A stretch of 64,000 bases of DNA. Source: Methylobacterium sp. PvR107 (GTDB lineage Bacteria; Pseudomonadota; Alphaproteobacteria; Rhizobiales; Beijerinckiaceae). The position numbers and the translations under genes are program-made. The notes under the pieces are model-generated. The model searched no databases. It was not told the origin of the DNA and worked only from the letters and a program-made list of their open reading frames with translations. The stretch is from assembly GCF_017833295.1 (NCBI RefSeq), contig NZ_JAFIBW010000001.1, positions 1,240,001-1,304,000 on the forward strand. Direction: 5' to 3'. This document shows, in pieces, positions 37,553 through 46,262 of this stretch. Positions within the stretch are counted from its first letter, which is position 1; each line of letters starts with the position of its first letter.

Positions 37553-37866
37553 TCAAATTTCCCGCCCGTGAGGGTCCGGAACCTTTGAAAGCGAAATTTC
37601 GGAACAAAACAGTATAAACGCGAAATCTGCTATGGCAGACGCGGTGATGCACCAGTAAGTACGGATAAAGGCGCCGCAATTACTATAACCGCAGGAACCG
37701 CGAAAATCTGGCCTAACCCGTTGGTCCCGAATGGTAAATCCCACTTAAGGGCGGGGGTGAGTAATAACTTTTCCCGGACGGCAGTAACATCCTCAACAAA
37801 CGAAAGAATGTCAGTTGCAAACGGGCTCAAGATCTGCGGCAATAAGGCCCACGGTTTATTTTTCAC
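37553..37866 (-). pseudogene. Possible frameshifted membrane-protein remnant, AT-rich
   Basis: One minus frame (37630-37866) reads LLPQILSPFATDILSFVEDV and later IFAVPAVIVIAAPLSVLTGA; a second (37553-37744) continues with YWCITASAIADFAFILFCSE. Joined by an indel near 37650 they would give a membrane protein. The stretch is clearly lower in GC than its surroundings, suggesting separate origin. No family recognised. Confidence 0.3.
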
Positions 37867-38325
37867 TCTGCTTCAAACAGCAAAATGCAATTTCGATTTT
37901 TGTGGAGATCCAGCTTAAAATTCGACTCGCGGCCATCACCGTACATTCGGCAACTCTCCCCAGTTTCCACTTTCCAGCGCACCTGCTCCACCAGCGGCAA
38001 GCTGCGATGCGCAGCCGGCAGGGCATCCGTGTCGGCACGCTCGCCCTCGGCTGACTTCCGGCAATGAAAGCTTGGGCCGTACCAGGGCGCAATATATGCT
38101 CGCCAACGGATGCCGTGCGGTTTCCAGCACCGTGACGAACACGGCCCGGACGTTAATGTGCACATGACGACCGGAGGCGACGAGCGGGACGTCTTCGAAG
38201 ATGCCGATCGTGAGGATGCTGGCGTCATTGATATGCGTGACGAGTCGCCCGACGTACTCGACGATCCATGTCGCTGCCGCGTGAACGGCGTCGACATCAT
38301 CGCCGTATGTCTGTCAGGCGGTCAC
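37863..38325 (-). other. Unassigned open region on the minus strand
   Basis: A frame without start codon reads AAATWIVEYVGRLVTHINDA, then ILTIGIFEDVPLVASGRHVH and INVRAVFVTVLETARHPLAS; the neighbouring frame ends with KNRNCILLFEAE. The pattern of alternating strands and helices looks protein-like, so this may be a decayed gene. It could not be assigned, and 38326-38627 shows nothing. Confidence 0.25.
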
Positions 38326-38627
38326 ATGCATGCTGGTGGCGCTCGAAACAGTATCCGCTTCCTGGCATCCGATAATGTACGATCGAACACGGTGCATCTA
38401 ATCCTCATATGGGCTTCAATGCAGGATACAAAACGCGTTGAGAATGCCGTCATGAATCCAACACAGGCTCGAAACGGACCGAATTGTGATGAGTATACGG
38501 AGACTTGGGCATATTACTGCATTTTGACCTCACTTCTGCCGCTAGTGTGGCCTTGGCGATACAGCTTGGCCGTATGTACGCTGCTACCCTTCCGCTGATT
38601 AAGCTTCAATCAGGGGAAAGCACCGTC

Positions 38628-39464
38628 ATGAAGAAACTTCTGGCCGCGTTGTCCACGTTCACAGCCCTCGCCGGCGCCGCTTCGGCTGCCGACCTGCCGC
38701 GCCGCGCGGAGCCCCCGCCGGTGTTCACGCCCGTCCCGGTGTTCACCTGGACCGGTGGGTACTTCGGTTTCAACGCTGGCTATGCGTTTGACGCCAGCAG
38801 CCGCAGCACCGGCTCGGCCTTCGCGGTGCCGGTGCCCTTCGCGACCCCCGGAACTACGGCCGTCTTCCGCAACAGCAGCCAAGACGGCTTCTCGGGCGGT
38901 GGCCAGATCGGCTACAATTACCAGTTCAACCCTGGTCGGGGTGTGGTGATCGGCTTCGAGGCCGACGCTCAGTATCTCGGCTTCGGCAGCAACCGGAATA
39001 ACGCCGTGATCGTCGGCGGCGCGCTGGCGCCGGGCTTCTTAGTCACTGACCCGCGCGGTCTCTCCAGCCTCGACTTCTTCGGCACGGTCCGCGGCCGTCT
39101 CGGCTACGCCTTCGACCGCACTCTCGTGTATGGCACCGGCGGCTTCGCCTACGGCTCGGGTAGCGTGAGCCGGAACTTCGGCGGGTTTGCTGGCAACGAC
39201 AGCTTCCGCACCGGCTGGACCGCAGGCGGCGGCATCGAGTTCGCGCTGGCCAACGACTCGTTCCTGAACTTCTTCCGCTCCTCGGCTGTAACGGTGAAGA
39301 TCGAGGGCTTGTACGTGAACCTGGATCGCGGCACTCGCAACCAGGGTGCGTTCGTGATCGACACCGTCAACAACGTCCCGGCCGTCTTCAACCCCGTCGG
39401 ACGCCGCTCCGACGAGTTCGCCGTCGTCCGCGCCGGCCTGAACTACAAATTCGGTTCGTACTAA
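38628..39464 (+). CDS. Outer-membrane beta-barrel protein (Omp25/Omp31-type)
   Basis: A 278-aa protein; ATG 38628. Signal peptide (STFTALAGAASAADLP) followed by the family start TWTGGYFGFNAGYAF, then repeated amphipathic strands (GGQIGYNYQFNPGRGVVIGF, FGTVRGRLGYAFDRTLVYGT, GWTAGGGIEFAL) and the C-terminal VRAGLNYKFGSY ending in the aromatic residue that marks outer-membrane barrels. Such rhizobial/methylobacterial proteins act as abundant porin-like surface antigens. Complete. Confidence 0.88.
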   Translation: MKKLLAALSTFTALAGAASAADLPRRAEPPPVFTPVPVFTWTGGYFGFNAGYAFDASSRSTGSAFAVPVPFATPGTTAVFRNSSQDGFSGGGQIGYNYQFNPGRGVVIGFEADAQYLGFGSNRNNAVIVGGALAPGFLVTDPRGLSSLDFFGTVRGRLGYAFDRTLVYGTGGFAYGSGSVSRNFGGFAGNDSFRTGWTAGGGIEFALANDSFLNFFRSSAVTVKIEGLYVNLDRGTRNQGAFVIDTVNNVPAVFNPVGRRSDEFAVVRAGLNYKFGSY

Positions 39465-39971
39465 AGTCGAGCCAAGCCGAACCGCTCCCGACATTGCGTC
39501 GGGGTGTGGGCGGCGGGCGGCGAGGGACTGGTCCTCTTCATCGCCTCCTGCCGCGTAAGATGCCACAAGTCGGTTGACCGTTGCATCCCCAGCCCGATCA
39601 ACCTGGCCGCAAGGTCGGCAGCGCCTCAGGAGCACCCGCTTCTGGGGCGTTTGTCGTTCTGCGAAAGCCTGAGTCATTCACCGTACATTAGCGCGTGGCC
39701 GTCGAACGACGTATCAGACATCCTTTGCTGCGCCTCGGCGGTGCCCGCAATCGCCGCTTCACATCGAGCTGCGCCAGCAACTTGCCCAAGCGCAGGAGAT
39801 GCTCATCGAGGCCGCAATTGACGCCGGGCATCTGCAGGCGCGGATCAGAGCACTCCAGGCGGAACTCGTCGAGGTGCGCGCCAACCGGGATGCATGGCCG
39901 GCGGAGGCGATGCGGCTGAAAGGTGCCGCGCCATGAACGGCCTGATGGAAAGCCAGTAGCTGCAACGGCTA
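39465..39971. other. Intergenic stretch with a coiled-coil remnant
   Basis: At about 39760-39936 on the plus strand an open frame reads IELRQQLAQAQEMLIEAAID, then LQARIRALQAELVEVRANRD, and stops. It is a convincing coiled coil, but no start codon lies upstream in frame, so it is a 5'-truncated leftover, possibly cut by whatever brought the porin gene. The rest shows nothing. Confidence 0.35.
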
Positions 39972-41014
39972 GAGCGGGGTTCGTCCGATCGGAAGCTGCG
40001 CTGGGCGGCTGGGGGTTGGCGGGGCAAGGAGGAGAGACCATGCCGACAACCTTGTCCGTCGATCTGCGCCAGCGCGTGGCGTCCGCGGTTTCGTCCGGGG
40101 CGACCTGCCGGCAAGCCGCCGAGCGCTTCGGCGTGAGCCGGGCTAGCGCCAGCCGTTGGTCGCAGCAGAAGCGGCGCGTGGGCCACGTCGCGCCCAAGCC
40201 GCTGGGCGGCGACCAGCGCTCCCGCCACATCGAGGCTCATGCCGACCTCATCCGGCAGACCTACCAGGCCCGCCCGCAGGTCCTCCTGCGCGCGTTGCGT
40301 GAGGCTCTTCAGGAACGCGGGGTCGCGGTCAGCACCAGCTCTCTGTCGCGCTTCTTCGCCCGGCACCGGATCACGCGCAAAAAGGGGCTCTGCACGCAGC
40401 TGAGCAGGAGCGCGAGGACGTAAGAGCGGCGCGTGAGGCTTGGTTCGAGGCGCAGCCCGAGCTCGATCCGGACCGTCTCGTGTTCCTGGACGAGACGGCG
40501 ACCAACACCAGCATGGTCCGCCGCGATAGTTGGGCTCCGCGCGGCGAGCGCTGCCGGATCGCGGCGCCCGCTGGTCATTGGAAGACCACTACCGTCATCG
40601 CCGGGCTGAGGACGAGCGGGCCGAGTGCGGTTGCGCTGCTGGACGGGCCCGTGACGGGCGAGCGCTTCCGAACCTACGTGGCCGAGACGCTGGTCCCGAC
40701 CCTGAGGCCGGGCGACACGCTCATCCTGGACAACCTCGGCGTCCACAAGGTAGCAGGCGTGCGCGAGGCGATCGAGGCAGCCGGAGCCCGGCTCTTGTAC
40801 CTCCCGCCGTACTCCCCTGAGTTCAACCCGATCGAACAAGCCTTCGCAAAACTCACGGCGCTGTTGCTCAGCGCGGCGGCGCGCACGGTCAGCGATCTCT
40901 GGGCGGCGATCCACAAAGCCTTCACGCGCTTCTCGCCCGAAGAATGCCGCAACTACTTCACAGCTGCCGGCTACGAGGACGACGCTTGTGCTTCAAACTG
41001 ATCGGGCCGCGCTC
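39972..41014 (+). mobile_element. IS630-family element
   Basis: A 1043-bp element between TA dinucleotides (39970-39971 and 41015-41016), the target IS630/Tc1 elements duplicate. The ends are GAGCGGGGTTCGTCC... and, inverted, GAGCGCGGCCCGATC. It holds one transposase in two overlapping frames. Confidence 0.75.
40040..41001 (+). CDS. IS630-family transposase made by -1 frameshift
   Basis: Frame 1 (40040-40423) gives the helix-turn-helix part (ATCRQAAERFGVSRASASRW). The catalytic part is in the -1 frame, open through AAREAWFEAQPELDPDRLVF with Asp in LVFLDETATN, Asp in LILDNLGVHK and Glu in PEFNPIEQAFAKL, to 41001. The frames overlap across CAAAAAG at 40378-40384, with AAA AAG in the zero frame, a typical slippery site, so programmed -1 frameshifting to one protein of about 320 residues is likely. 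A simple indel is the alternative. Confidence 0.8.
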
Positions 41015-41247
41015 TAGGGCCCAGGCGGGTCCGGCATGTTGTGCCGATACGACCAGATGAGGCCCCACTTCGCGCTCGTCAGCGTTGCCACGCCCAGCTG
41101 GTTTCCCAGGAACCTGCCCGTCAGCTCCGTGGCCTGGGCAATCGCGACCTGCATCGTGGTAGCGTCGAAGATCGCGTTCTCGACGTCCACTCCCCCACGG
41201 GGTCGGTGCCGAGCAATCCGTAGCTGGTACTCCGGGGCAGAAGGCAT
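41014..41247 (-). CDS. Hypothetical protein, 77 aa, 3' end set by the IS630
   Basis: A small soluble protein: YQLRIARHRPRGGVDVENAI, then FDATTMQVAIAQATELTGRF, then LTSAKWGLIWSYRH. It looks like a compact alpha/beta domain. Its stop codon TAG (41014-41016) uses the TA of the IS630 junction, so the natural C-terminus was probably cut. It lies 13 bp after the ILNPLTGK peptide gene, likely one transcript. Confidence 0.45.
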   Translation of the reverse strand: MPSAPEYQLRIARHRPRGGVDVENAIFDATTMQVAIAQATELTGRFLGNQLGVATLTSAKWGLIWSYRHNMPDPPGP

Positions 41248-41260
41248 GGAGCTGAAGCCT

Positions 41261-41341
41261 TCACTCCGCTTTCGGCTTCGGCTTCGGCTTCGGCCGGGGA
41301 AGCTCGACGATTTTTCCGGTGAGCGGATTGAGGATGTGCAA
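41261..41341 (-). CDS. ILNPxTGK-motif peptide with KP repeats, 26 aa
   Basis: A TTG-started frame reading HILNPLTGKIVELPRP followed by KPKPKPKAE and a stop. The first 16 residues match the N-terminus of the 31876 gene. The Lys-Pro repeats arise from the CTTCGG tandem repeat at 41270-41294. Too short to judge by composition; the paralogue is the main support. Confidence 0.4.
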   Translation of the reverse strand: MHILNPLTGKIVELPRPKPKPKPKAE

Positions 41342-41760
41342 AGCGGTACGCCTAACGCAGGAACAGCCGACCTCTACCGGATCACGACGAGATCGAGGCC
41401 GCAGGTAGAATTGAGCGTAGATCGTTAAAGATTGGCGCTCCTCACGGCTCTCGCGAATTACATCGCATCGCCGCGGGCTAGTTTCGCTGATTGAACCAGA
41501 TTGCCCGGGGTCACGCGCTGAAGACAGGCTGATGCCAGGGTGATTTTACGCTGGGGCATGATCTCCTAATCGGGGCAGTATGGCTATTGAATACAATATA
41601 AAACTCGTCATTGTGCGCGATCGAATAGCTCGCGGCCGCGGAAGCGCGGTTTTTGTAACTGTCAGATAAGGTACGAAAGTTGCTTGAAGCCTCGACCCGT
41701 GTCTCATTGCATCAACCTATGTTTTCGAGAGCCGTCTGATTTGGAAACGGGGGCTACGTC
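41342..41760. other. Intergenic region upstream of an AraC gene
   Basis: No supported gene. The right half (41560-41700) is AT-rich and probably carries the promoter of the AraC-family gene. Confidence 0.4.
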
Positions 41761-42909
41761 ATGGCGAATTCTGTCTGGTCAGGCGCGGGTAGTCGCTCGG
41801 ATCCGTCTCCCGCAGCCGGAACTTCCAGCTCGCCTGAGACGCCGCTCGTCGGCTTCATCCATCCCCAGGTCGCGCAGGCAGTCTACACCGTCCTCGTCGA
41901 ACTCGGCGCAAATGCCGACGCCCTCGTGGCCGAGGTCGGCCTCGATCCGGATTACTTGGACGGGGGCAACACCCTGGTCTCCTACGCCGTGTTCGGCCGC
42001 CTGATCGCCCTCGGAGCCGAGCGCACCGGCTGTCGCCACCTAAGTCTCCTCATCGGCCAGCAGACGACCCTGGCCTCGCTCGGGCCAATGGGCCTGCTGA
42101 TGCGCAACTCGGACACGGTTGGGGACGCCCTGCGCGCTCTCGAAGAGCACGTCGGCAGGCGGAACTGGGGCGCGGTGATCGGGCTCTGCACGTGTGGCGG
42201 CGTAGCGGTCCTCAGTCACTCACCCTACCGCCCAGGAGCTGAGGGGGCAGCCCACAATTCTGAGCGGGCGCTTGCCACCATGACCAACCTGCTGCGGGAG
42301 CTGTGCGGGCCCGGCTTGGCTCCGTTGGAGGTGTTGCTACCGCGCTCCGCCCCGCGGGACACGCGGCCCTACAGCGCCTTCTTTCGTGCGCCGCTCCGGT
42401 TCAACGAGGAGGTGGCCACGCTGGTATTTCCGACCGAACTCCTGGAGCAGCCGATCGCGGGCGCGGACCCGGTTGCCCGCCGAGCCCTCAAACGGCAGAT
42501 CCGCCAAATCGGGGCCGATCAGCCCTACACGTTGACGGACGAGCTGCGCCGCTACCTTCAGACCAGTGTCACCCAGCTGCGCTGCACAGCCGACCGGGTT
42601 GCGCACAGGCAAATGACGAACCGCCGCACCATGGCCCGCCGGTTGCGGGCGGAGGGCACGAGCTTCAAGCAGCTCACCAGTGAGACGCAGTTCCAAGTGG
42701 CACAGCGGCTGCTGGTCGACACCGGGTTGAGCGTGACGCAGGTCTCAGAGGCCCTGCACTTCTCCGAACCCGCAGCCTTCACGCATGCGTTCCGGCGCTG
42801 GTCGGGCAAGGCCCCAAGCGTCTGGAGGCTGGAGAACCGGTCGACGGACGCTAAAGCACAGCGTGAAGATCCGCGGCCTGAGCCGCGGTGTCGTAAACGG
42901 CTGCACTGA
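41761..42909 (+). CDS. AraC-family transcriptional regulator (Arabinose_bd type)
   Basis: A 382-aa regulator. The Arabinose_bd domain spans about 30-240 (HLSLLIGQQTTLASLGPMGL, FFRAPLRFNEEVATLVFP). The C-terminal double helix-turn-helix is about 270-360 (RQMTNRRTMARRLRAEGTSF, TQVSEALHFSEPAAFTHAFR, then RWSGKAPSVWR). It is a diverged paralogue of the 17650-18756 regulator: the same domain order and shared phrases such as TLASLGPMG versus MFASLGLMG. GGGGGC lies before the ATG. Confidence 0.85.
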   Translation: MANSVWSGAGSRSDPSPAAGTSSSPETPLVGFIHPQVAQAVYTVLVELGANADALVAEVGLDPDYLDGGNTLVSYAVFGRLIALGAERTGCRHLSLLIGQQTTLASLGPMGLLMRNSDTVGDALRALEEHVGRRNWGAVIGLCTCGGVAVLSHSPYRPGAEGAAHNSERALATMTNLLRELCGPGLAPLEVLLPRSAPRDTRPYSAFFRAPLRFNEEVATLVFPTELLEQPIAGADPVARRALKRQIRQIGADQPYTLTDELRRYLQTSVTQLRCTADRVAHRQMTNRRTMARRLRAEGTSFKQLTSETQFQVAQRLLVDTGLSVTQVSEALHFSEPAAFTHAFRRWSGKAPSVWRLENRSTDAKAQREDPRPEPRCRKRLH

Positions 42910-43080
42910 AGACTGTGCGGCGAGGCGCCCGGCGCCCCTTGGCTGCCAGCTCAGGGGCCCGTGGGAACTCAACAGGTCCGTTGCGGCGTTGATTCCTTGC
43001 GACCGCGTAGCTGGCTGACCAAGCACCAGTTGCAGGCCGTAAGATCTATAGTTCTGGCGCTTCCGCTATCCTGGCTGGGC

Positions 43081-43425
43081 ATGAGCGACACCACCGACGA
43101 TCCCTTCACCCCCGAGCAGCTGACCGAGCTGGTCCTGTTGCAAGCGGAGAACTCGGCGCAGATCGCGAAGGACCTCACGGCTATGGCGCATCAGTCGCTG
43201 GCGGCCCTGGTGATGAACGCGCTCCTGCTGCACGAGTTGGAGCGCGTCGGCCTGGTGAGCCACGAGGACGTGATCACTGAGGCCATTCGGCGGGCGAAGT
43301 CGATCCATCCGCCAGAGCTAGGCGCCGGCGTGGCCCGGGTAATCAAGACCGTCTTCGACGGGGAGGTGCGAGCCGAAGATTTCTCCACCGGCATCGGCGG
43401 TAGTCAGACGGACGCAAAACATTGA
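43081..43425 (+). CDS. Hypothetical helical protein, 114 aa
   Basis: Begins MSDTTDDPFTPEQLTELVLL. The protein is predicted mostly alpha-helical (AKDLTAMAHQSLAALVMNAL, LLHELERVGLVSHEDVITEA), soluble and acidic. No family recognised. The ribosome site is weak; composition and the even helical pattern support coding. Confidence 0.5.
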   Translation: MSDTTDDPFTPEQLTELVLLQAENSAQIAKDLTAMAHQSLAALVMNALLLHELERVGLVSHEDVITEAIRRAKSIHPPELGAGVARVIKTVFDGEVRAEDFSTGIGGSQTDAKH

Positions 43426-43484
43426 TGCGTCGGCCCGGGTGCTGCTGGGTGCAGGAACGATTGGCGTCTGGCGTCGCAGGGTTA

Positions 43485-43687
43485 GAGCTGTTGCCGGTCA
43501 GGTAGCGGAGGCCAAGTCGTCCTTGTAGCCGGCCGCGGCGAGGTAGTTGCGGCACTGCTGCGGAGTGAAGCACGAGAAGGCCTGCCGGATCGCCGCCCTG
43601 AGGTCCGAGATCGTGCAGGCTGCCGCGCTGAGCAACAGCGCCGTGAGCTTGACGAAGGCTCGCTCAATCGGGTTGAAATCAGGGCAT
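43485..43687 (-). pseudogene. IS630 transposase C-terminal remnant
   Basis: The minus strand reads FNPIERAFVKLTALLLSAAA then CTISDLRAAIRQAFSCFTPQ and ends YKDDLASAT, the same C-terminus as the intact IS630 at 40040 (about 70% identical by eye). A TA-GAGC end lies at 43483. The N-terminal four fifths are missing, so this is an older, different IS630 copy. Confidence 0.75.
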
Positions 43688-44183
43688 CTCAGCCCCGGCC
43701 TATTCCAACAACGACCTTCTTTCCACCAGGGCCGGAATTTCTTCGACCAAACTTGGCGAGCTGCTGCGCAGCACAGTCCACTCCTCGATGAGGCACGCTC
43801 GTTGCGCGAGATGTCGGGTCTGCGACAAAGCTGTTGTTAGATAGAGACTTCAACGCAAAGGAAAGAAAAATATCCTTCGTGATGTTGCCCTGGATGTTGC
43901 CCGAGGCGCTGCCACCGAGCTTTTCAACTAAATTCTTGGAGAGGAGAGATAAGGCAAAGCTCGTGCGGTGACAGACGAAGCCGTCGCAGATCCGTTCGCG
44001 GTACCTGCCCCGCGAGGCCACCAATATCCGGGCACGGCTTTCGATGGATGTCCCCTCGGATCAAGCGAAGTCGTGCGGACGGTAATACAGATGAAACGAG
44101 GCGTGTTCCGGCGTCTGTCGATCTTACTGAAAGGCATGCCCGTCCGTCTCGGGCTGCATCCACCTGTCACGAAGTCAAAAGCC
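43688..44183. other. No well-supported gene
   Basis: A minus frame ending at 43689 contains LSLLSKNLVEKLGGSASGNI and then IQGNITKDIFLSFALKSLS, which looks protein-like but has no clear start. The plus frame leading into the phospholipase-like gene is open from 43968 but its upstream part has no signal or motif. Confidence 0.3.
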
Positions 44184-44615
44184 ATGACCCTCGGGATCTT
44201 ACCTCCCCTTGTTCTTGCCGCTTGCCTGACCTCGCCTGCGCTTGCCCAGTCGGTGATCGACGTGGACCAGCCGGCGGCGCTCATCCACGGCAACTATTGC
44301 GGGCTCGGCAACAACGCGCCTCGTCTCCCCATCGACGCGCTCGATGCTGCCTGCGCCCGGCACGACGCCTGCACCCCTGCCGGCGGCCTCCCCTTGCGAG
44401 CATGCAATCTGAGGTTCCAACGAGAGACGGCGTTTATTTCGCGTGATCGGCGGCAGCCCGACGACGTGCGTGCGTTGGCGGGCTTCATCTCCGCTGGCGC
44501 GGCTCTTCTACCCTTCGACCTCGTAGCCCCGGTCGTTGGCGCCAGCGTGCCGGCGGCCGGACGTTATAGCGGGAATCCGCCCGGCCCATACAGGCCTGCC
44601 TACTACGCCTACTAG
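44184..44615 (+). CDS. Secreted phospholipase A2-like protein, 143 aa
   Basis: From the ATG at 44184 a signal peptide (LPPLVLAACLTSPALAQ) is followed by HGNYCGLGNNAPRLPIDALD and AACARHDACTPAG. This is the PLA2 pattern: a calcium loop Y-C-G-x-G-N, then D-x2-C-x2-HD-x-C with the catalytic His-Asp. A Pro/Tyr tail follows. Bacterial secreted PLA2s of this short type occur in actinobacteria and some proteobacteria. Activity is inferred from the motif. An upstream ATG at 44091 is possible. Confidence 0.65.
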   Translation: MTLGILPPLVLAACLTSPALAQSVIDVDQPAALIHGNYCGLGNNAPRLPIDALDAACARHDACTPAGGLPLRACNLRFQRETAFISRDRRQPDDVRALAGFISAGAALLPFDLVAPVVGASVPAAGRYSGNPPGPYRPAYYAY

Positions 44616-44746
44616 CGCCGTCCCGGAGCTCGCTAGCTGCTAACCAGGATTGAGGTCCAGCATACAGATGATCGCGCACAACAGGTAGGCGATCCGGGAT
44701 CAAAAAACGTAGTACCGTTTTCGTGGCTGGGGACATGGAGAATGCG

Positions 44747-45280
44747 ATGCGCAAATTTGTTTTGGTGTCCCTGGCCGCGCTCGGCATGGGCTCGTTGGTC
44801 GCCGCGGATTCCGCTGAGGCCCGCGGTGGCTTCGGTGGCGGCGGCTTCCGAGGCGGCGGTGGCGGCTTCGGAGGTGGTGGTTTCCGCGGTGGCGGCTTCG
44901 GAGGTGGTGGTTTCCGCGGCGGCGGCTTTGGTGGCGGCGGATACCGCGGTGGTGGGTTCGGCGGTGGCGGCTGGCGCGGCGGCGTAGGTGGTTATCGAGG
45001 CGTGGCTGGTGGCTACCGCGGCGGTTTCTACGGCGGGCGCGGCTTCTACGGCGGGCGCGGCTACGGCTACCGGGGGTACGGGTACGGTGGCCGCGGTTAT
45101 GGCTACGGCGTCGGTGCAGGTCTTGCCGGTCTCGCGGTCGGCACGGCGGTCGGGGCTGCGGCCAGCAACTACTACGGCGGCTACGGCTACGGCGACTCCT
45201 ACTATGGCGGCTACGCCCCCGCCGCCTACGGCTACGGCTACCCCACGCAGGGGTACGGCGGCTGCACCTGCGGCTACTAA
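44747..45280 (+). CDS. Glycine-rich secreted protein (GGGFRGG repeats), 177 aa
   Basis: GGAG lies before the ATG at 44747. Signal peptide (LAALGMGSLVAADSAEARGG), then about eight GGFGGGGFRGG-type repeats, then GGYRGG and YGGRGYGYR repeats, a short hydrophobic Gly/Ala span (LAGLAVGTAVGAAASNYYGG) and a Cys pair at the end (YGGCTCGY). It is the same architecture as the 21918-22340 protein. Likely a surface or envelope protein. Confidence 0.75.
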   Translation: MRKFVLVSLAALGMGSLVAADSAEARGGFGGGGFRGGGGGFGGGGFRGGGFGGGGFRGGGFGGGGYRGGGFGGGGWRGGVGGYRGVAGGYRGGFYGGRGFYGGRGYGYRGYGYGGRGYGYGVGAGLAGLAVGTAVGAAASNYYGGYGYGDSYYGGYAPAAYGYGYPTQGYGGCTCGY

Positions 45281-45587
45281 CACCAGTTCATGAACACCGG
45301 GTCCGCTCCGTACAAGCCTGCCGCAAACGCGTACCCGGTGGTGTTCACCACCGGTTAGGCATGCCGACCGAGCTTGCCGCCTTCGTGTCGGATCGGCTTA
45401 CGATCCACATCGCAGTGTTCTGCGTGTCGTCGGAACCGCGGCCGAGGCGCTTCCTCCGTCCGGATACTCAGGCTTTTCGGCAAGACGCGCGGCCGCTGTG
45501 AAGATCGGCTCTCAGCCGCTGGCATTGATCTTCAGGCGGCAAAGACGGCTTATGAGCTGGCCGATCAGCCGCATCAGCGAAGAAACT
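45281..45587. other. No supported gene
   Basis: Downstream of the glycine-rich gene a weak inverted repeat (ACCGGGTCC... and ...GGTGTTCACCACCGGT) may terminate it. No coding frame is credible. Confidence 0.3.
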
Positions 45588-45779
45588 TTACGAGAAGGGC
45601 GAGCTTTTCTGGGAAAAGCGCAGATAGATCAAAAGCATGGCGAGTGACGTTGCGTTGAGGCATAGCGCCCAACCGTAACTTGTCATGTGATGTGCGCCAA
45701 TTGGGTTTCCAACGGTGCCTAAGCCGATGAGAGATCCTAGCACGGCGAGCACAGTGAAGAGGCATGCGAATGCAAGCAT
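45588..45779 (-). CDS. Two-span small membrane protein, 63 aa
   Basis: AGGGAGGGTGTT lies directly before the ATG at 45777-45779. Two spans are clear: ACLFTVLAVLGSLIGLGTV and YGWALCLNATSLAMLLIYL. A short basic/polar tail ends it. Monocistronic. Function unknown. Confidence 0.6.
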   Translation of the reverse strand: MLAFACLFTVLAVLGSLIGLGTVGNPIGAHHMTSYGWALCLNATSLAMLLIYLRFSQKSSPFS

Positions 45780-45829
45780 AACACCCTCCCTAACACGGAT
45801 CGAGAATAGCCTCAGTTGATCTGAGTAGC

Positions 45830-46120
45830 TTGCTGATCCGGGAGCATTCTAGTCACCGGTCACGCTTACTTGCAATAGGGCTTGCAGCACCGCGAACTGC
45901 CGTCGGTAGGCGGGGAGCCGAGAGCGGCAAAGATACCCGCAGGTCACTCCTACCGGGCCGTGGCGGCTGCCGACGGAGCATCTATGGGGGCTGCTATGGT
46001 GGGCGTGGTGTCTACGGCTACCGGGGTGGCGTCCACGGGTACCGCGGCGGAGTCTACGCCGGGCGACGCGTCGGCGTCTACAGAGGCGGCTTCCATGGCG
46101 GCCGAGGCTTTCGCCGGTAG
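45830..46120 (+). pseudogene. Degenerate glycine/tyrosine-rich (GCG/CRPN-type) protein
   Basis: The last 45 residues (YGGCYGGRGVYGYRGGVHGY, then RGGVYAGRRVGVYRGG, FHGGRGFRR) clearly match the end of the intact protein at 53115-53489. The part before has GRGGCRR where the intact one has HRGPYGGCRR, and no signal peptide remains. The 5' end has been lost or scrambled. Confidence 0.55.
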
Positions 46121-46262
46121 GTGAGGAAGGGGCAGCACGCCCGGTCCGACTGTCGGACCGACAACCGGATGGGTTGAGGTGACCCGTCGCATCAAGCGAC
46201 CGATCTGGCGGCACGGCACAATCGCTCAGGCGCTCGCCATGCTGGCGATCCGGGATAGAGCG

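Noticed and set aside
41270-41294. CTTCGG tandem repeat considered as a microsatellite or regulatory repeat
   Set aside because: It is fully explained by Lys-Pro codons of the small minus-strand peptide gene at 41261-41341.
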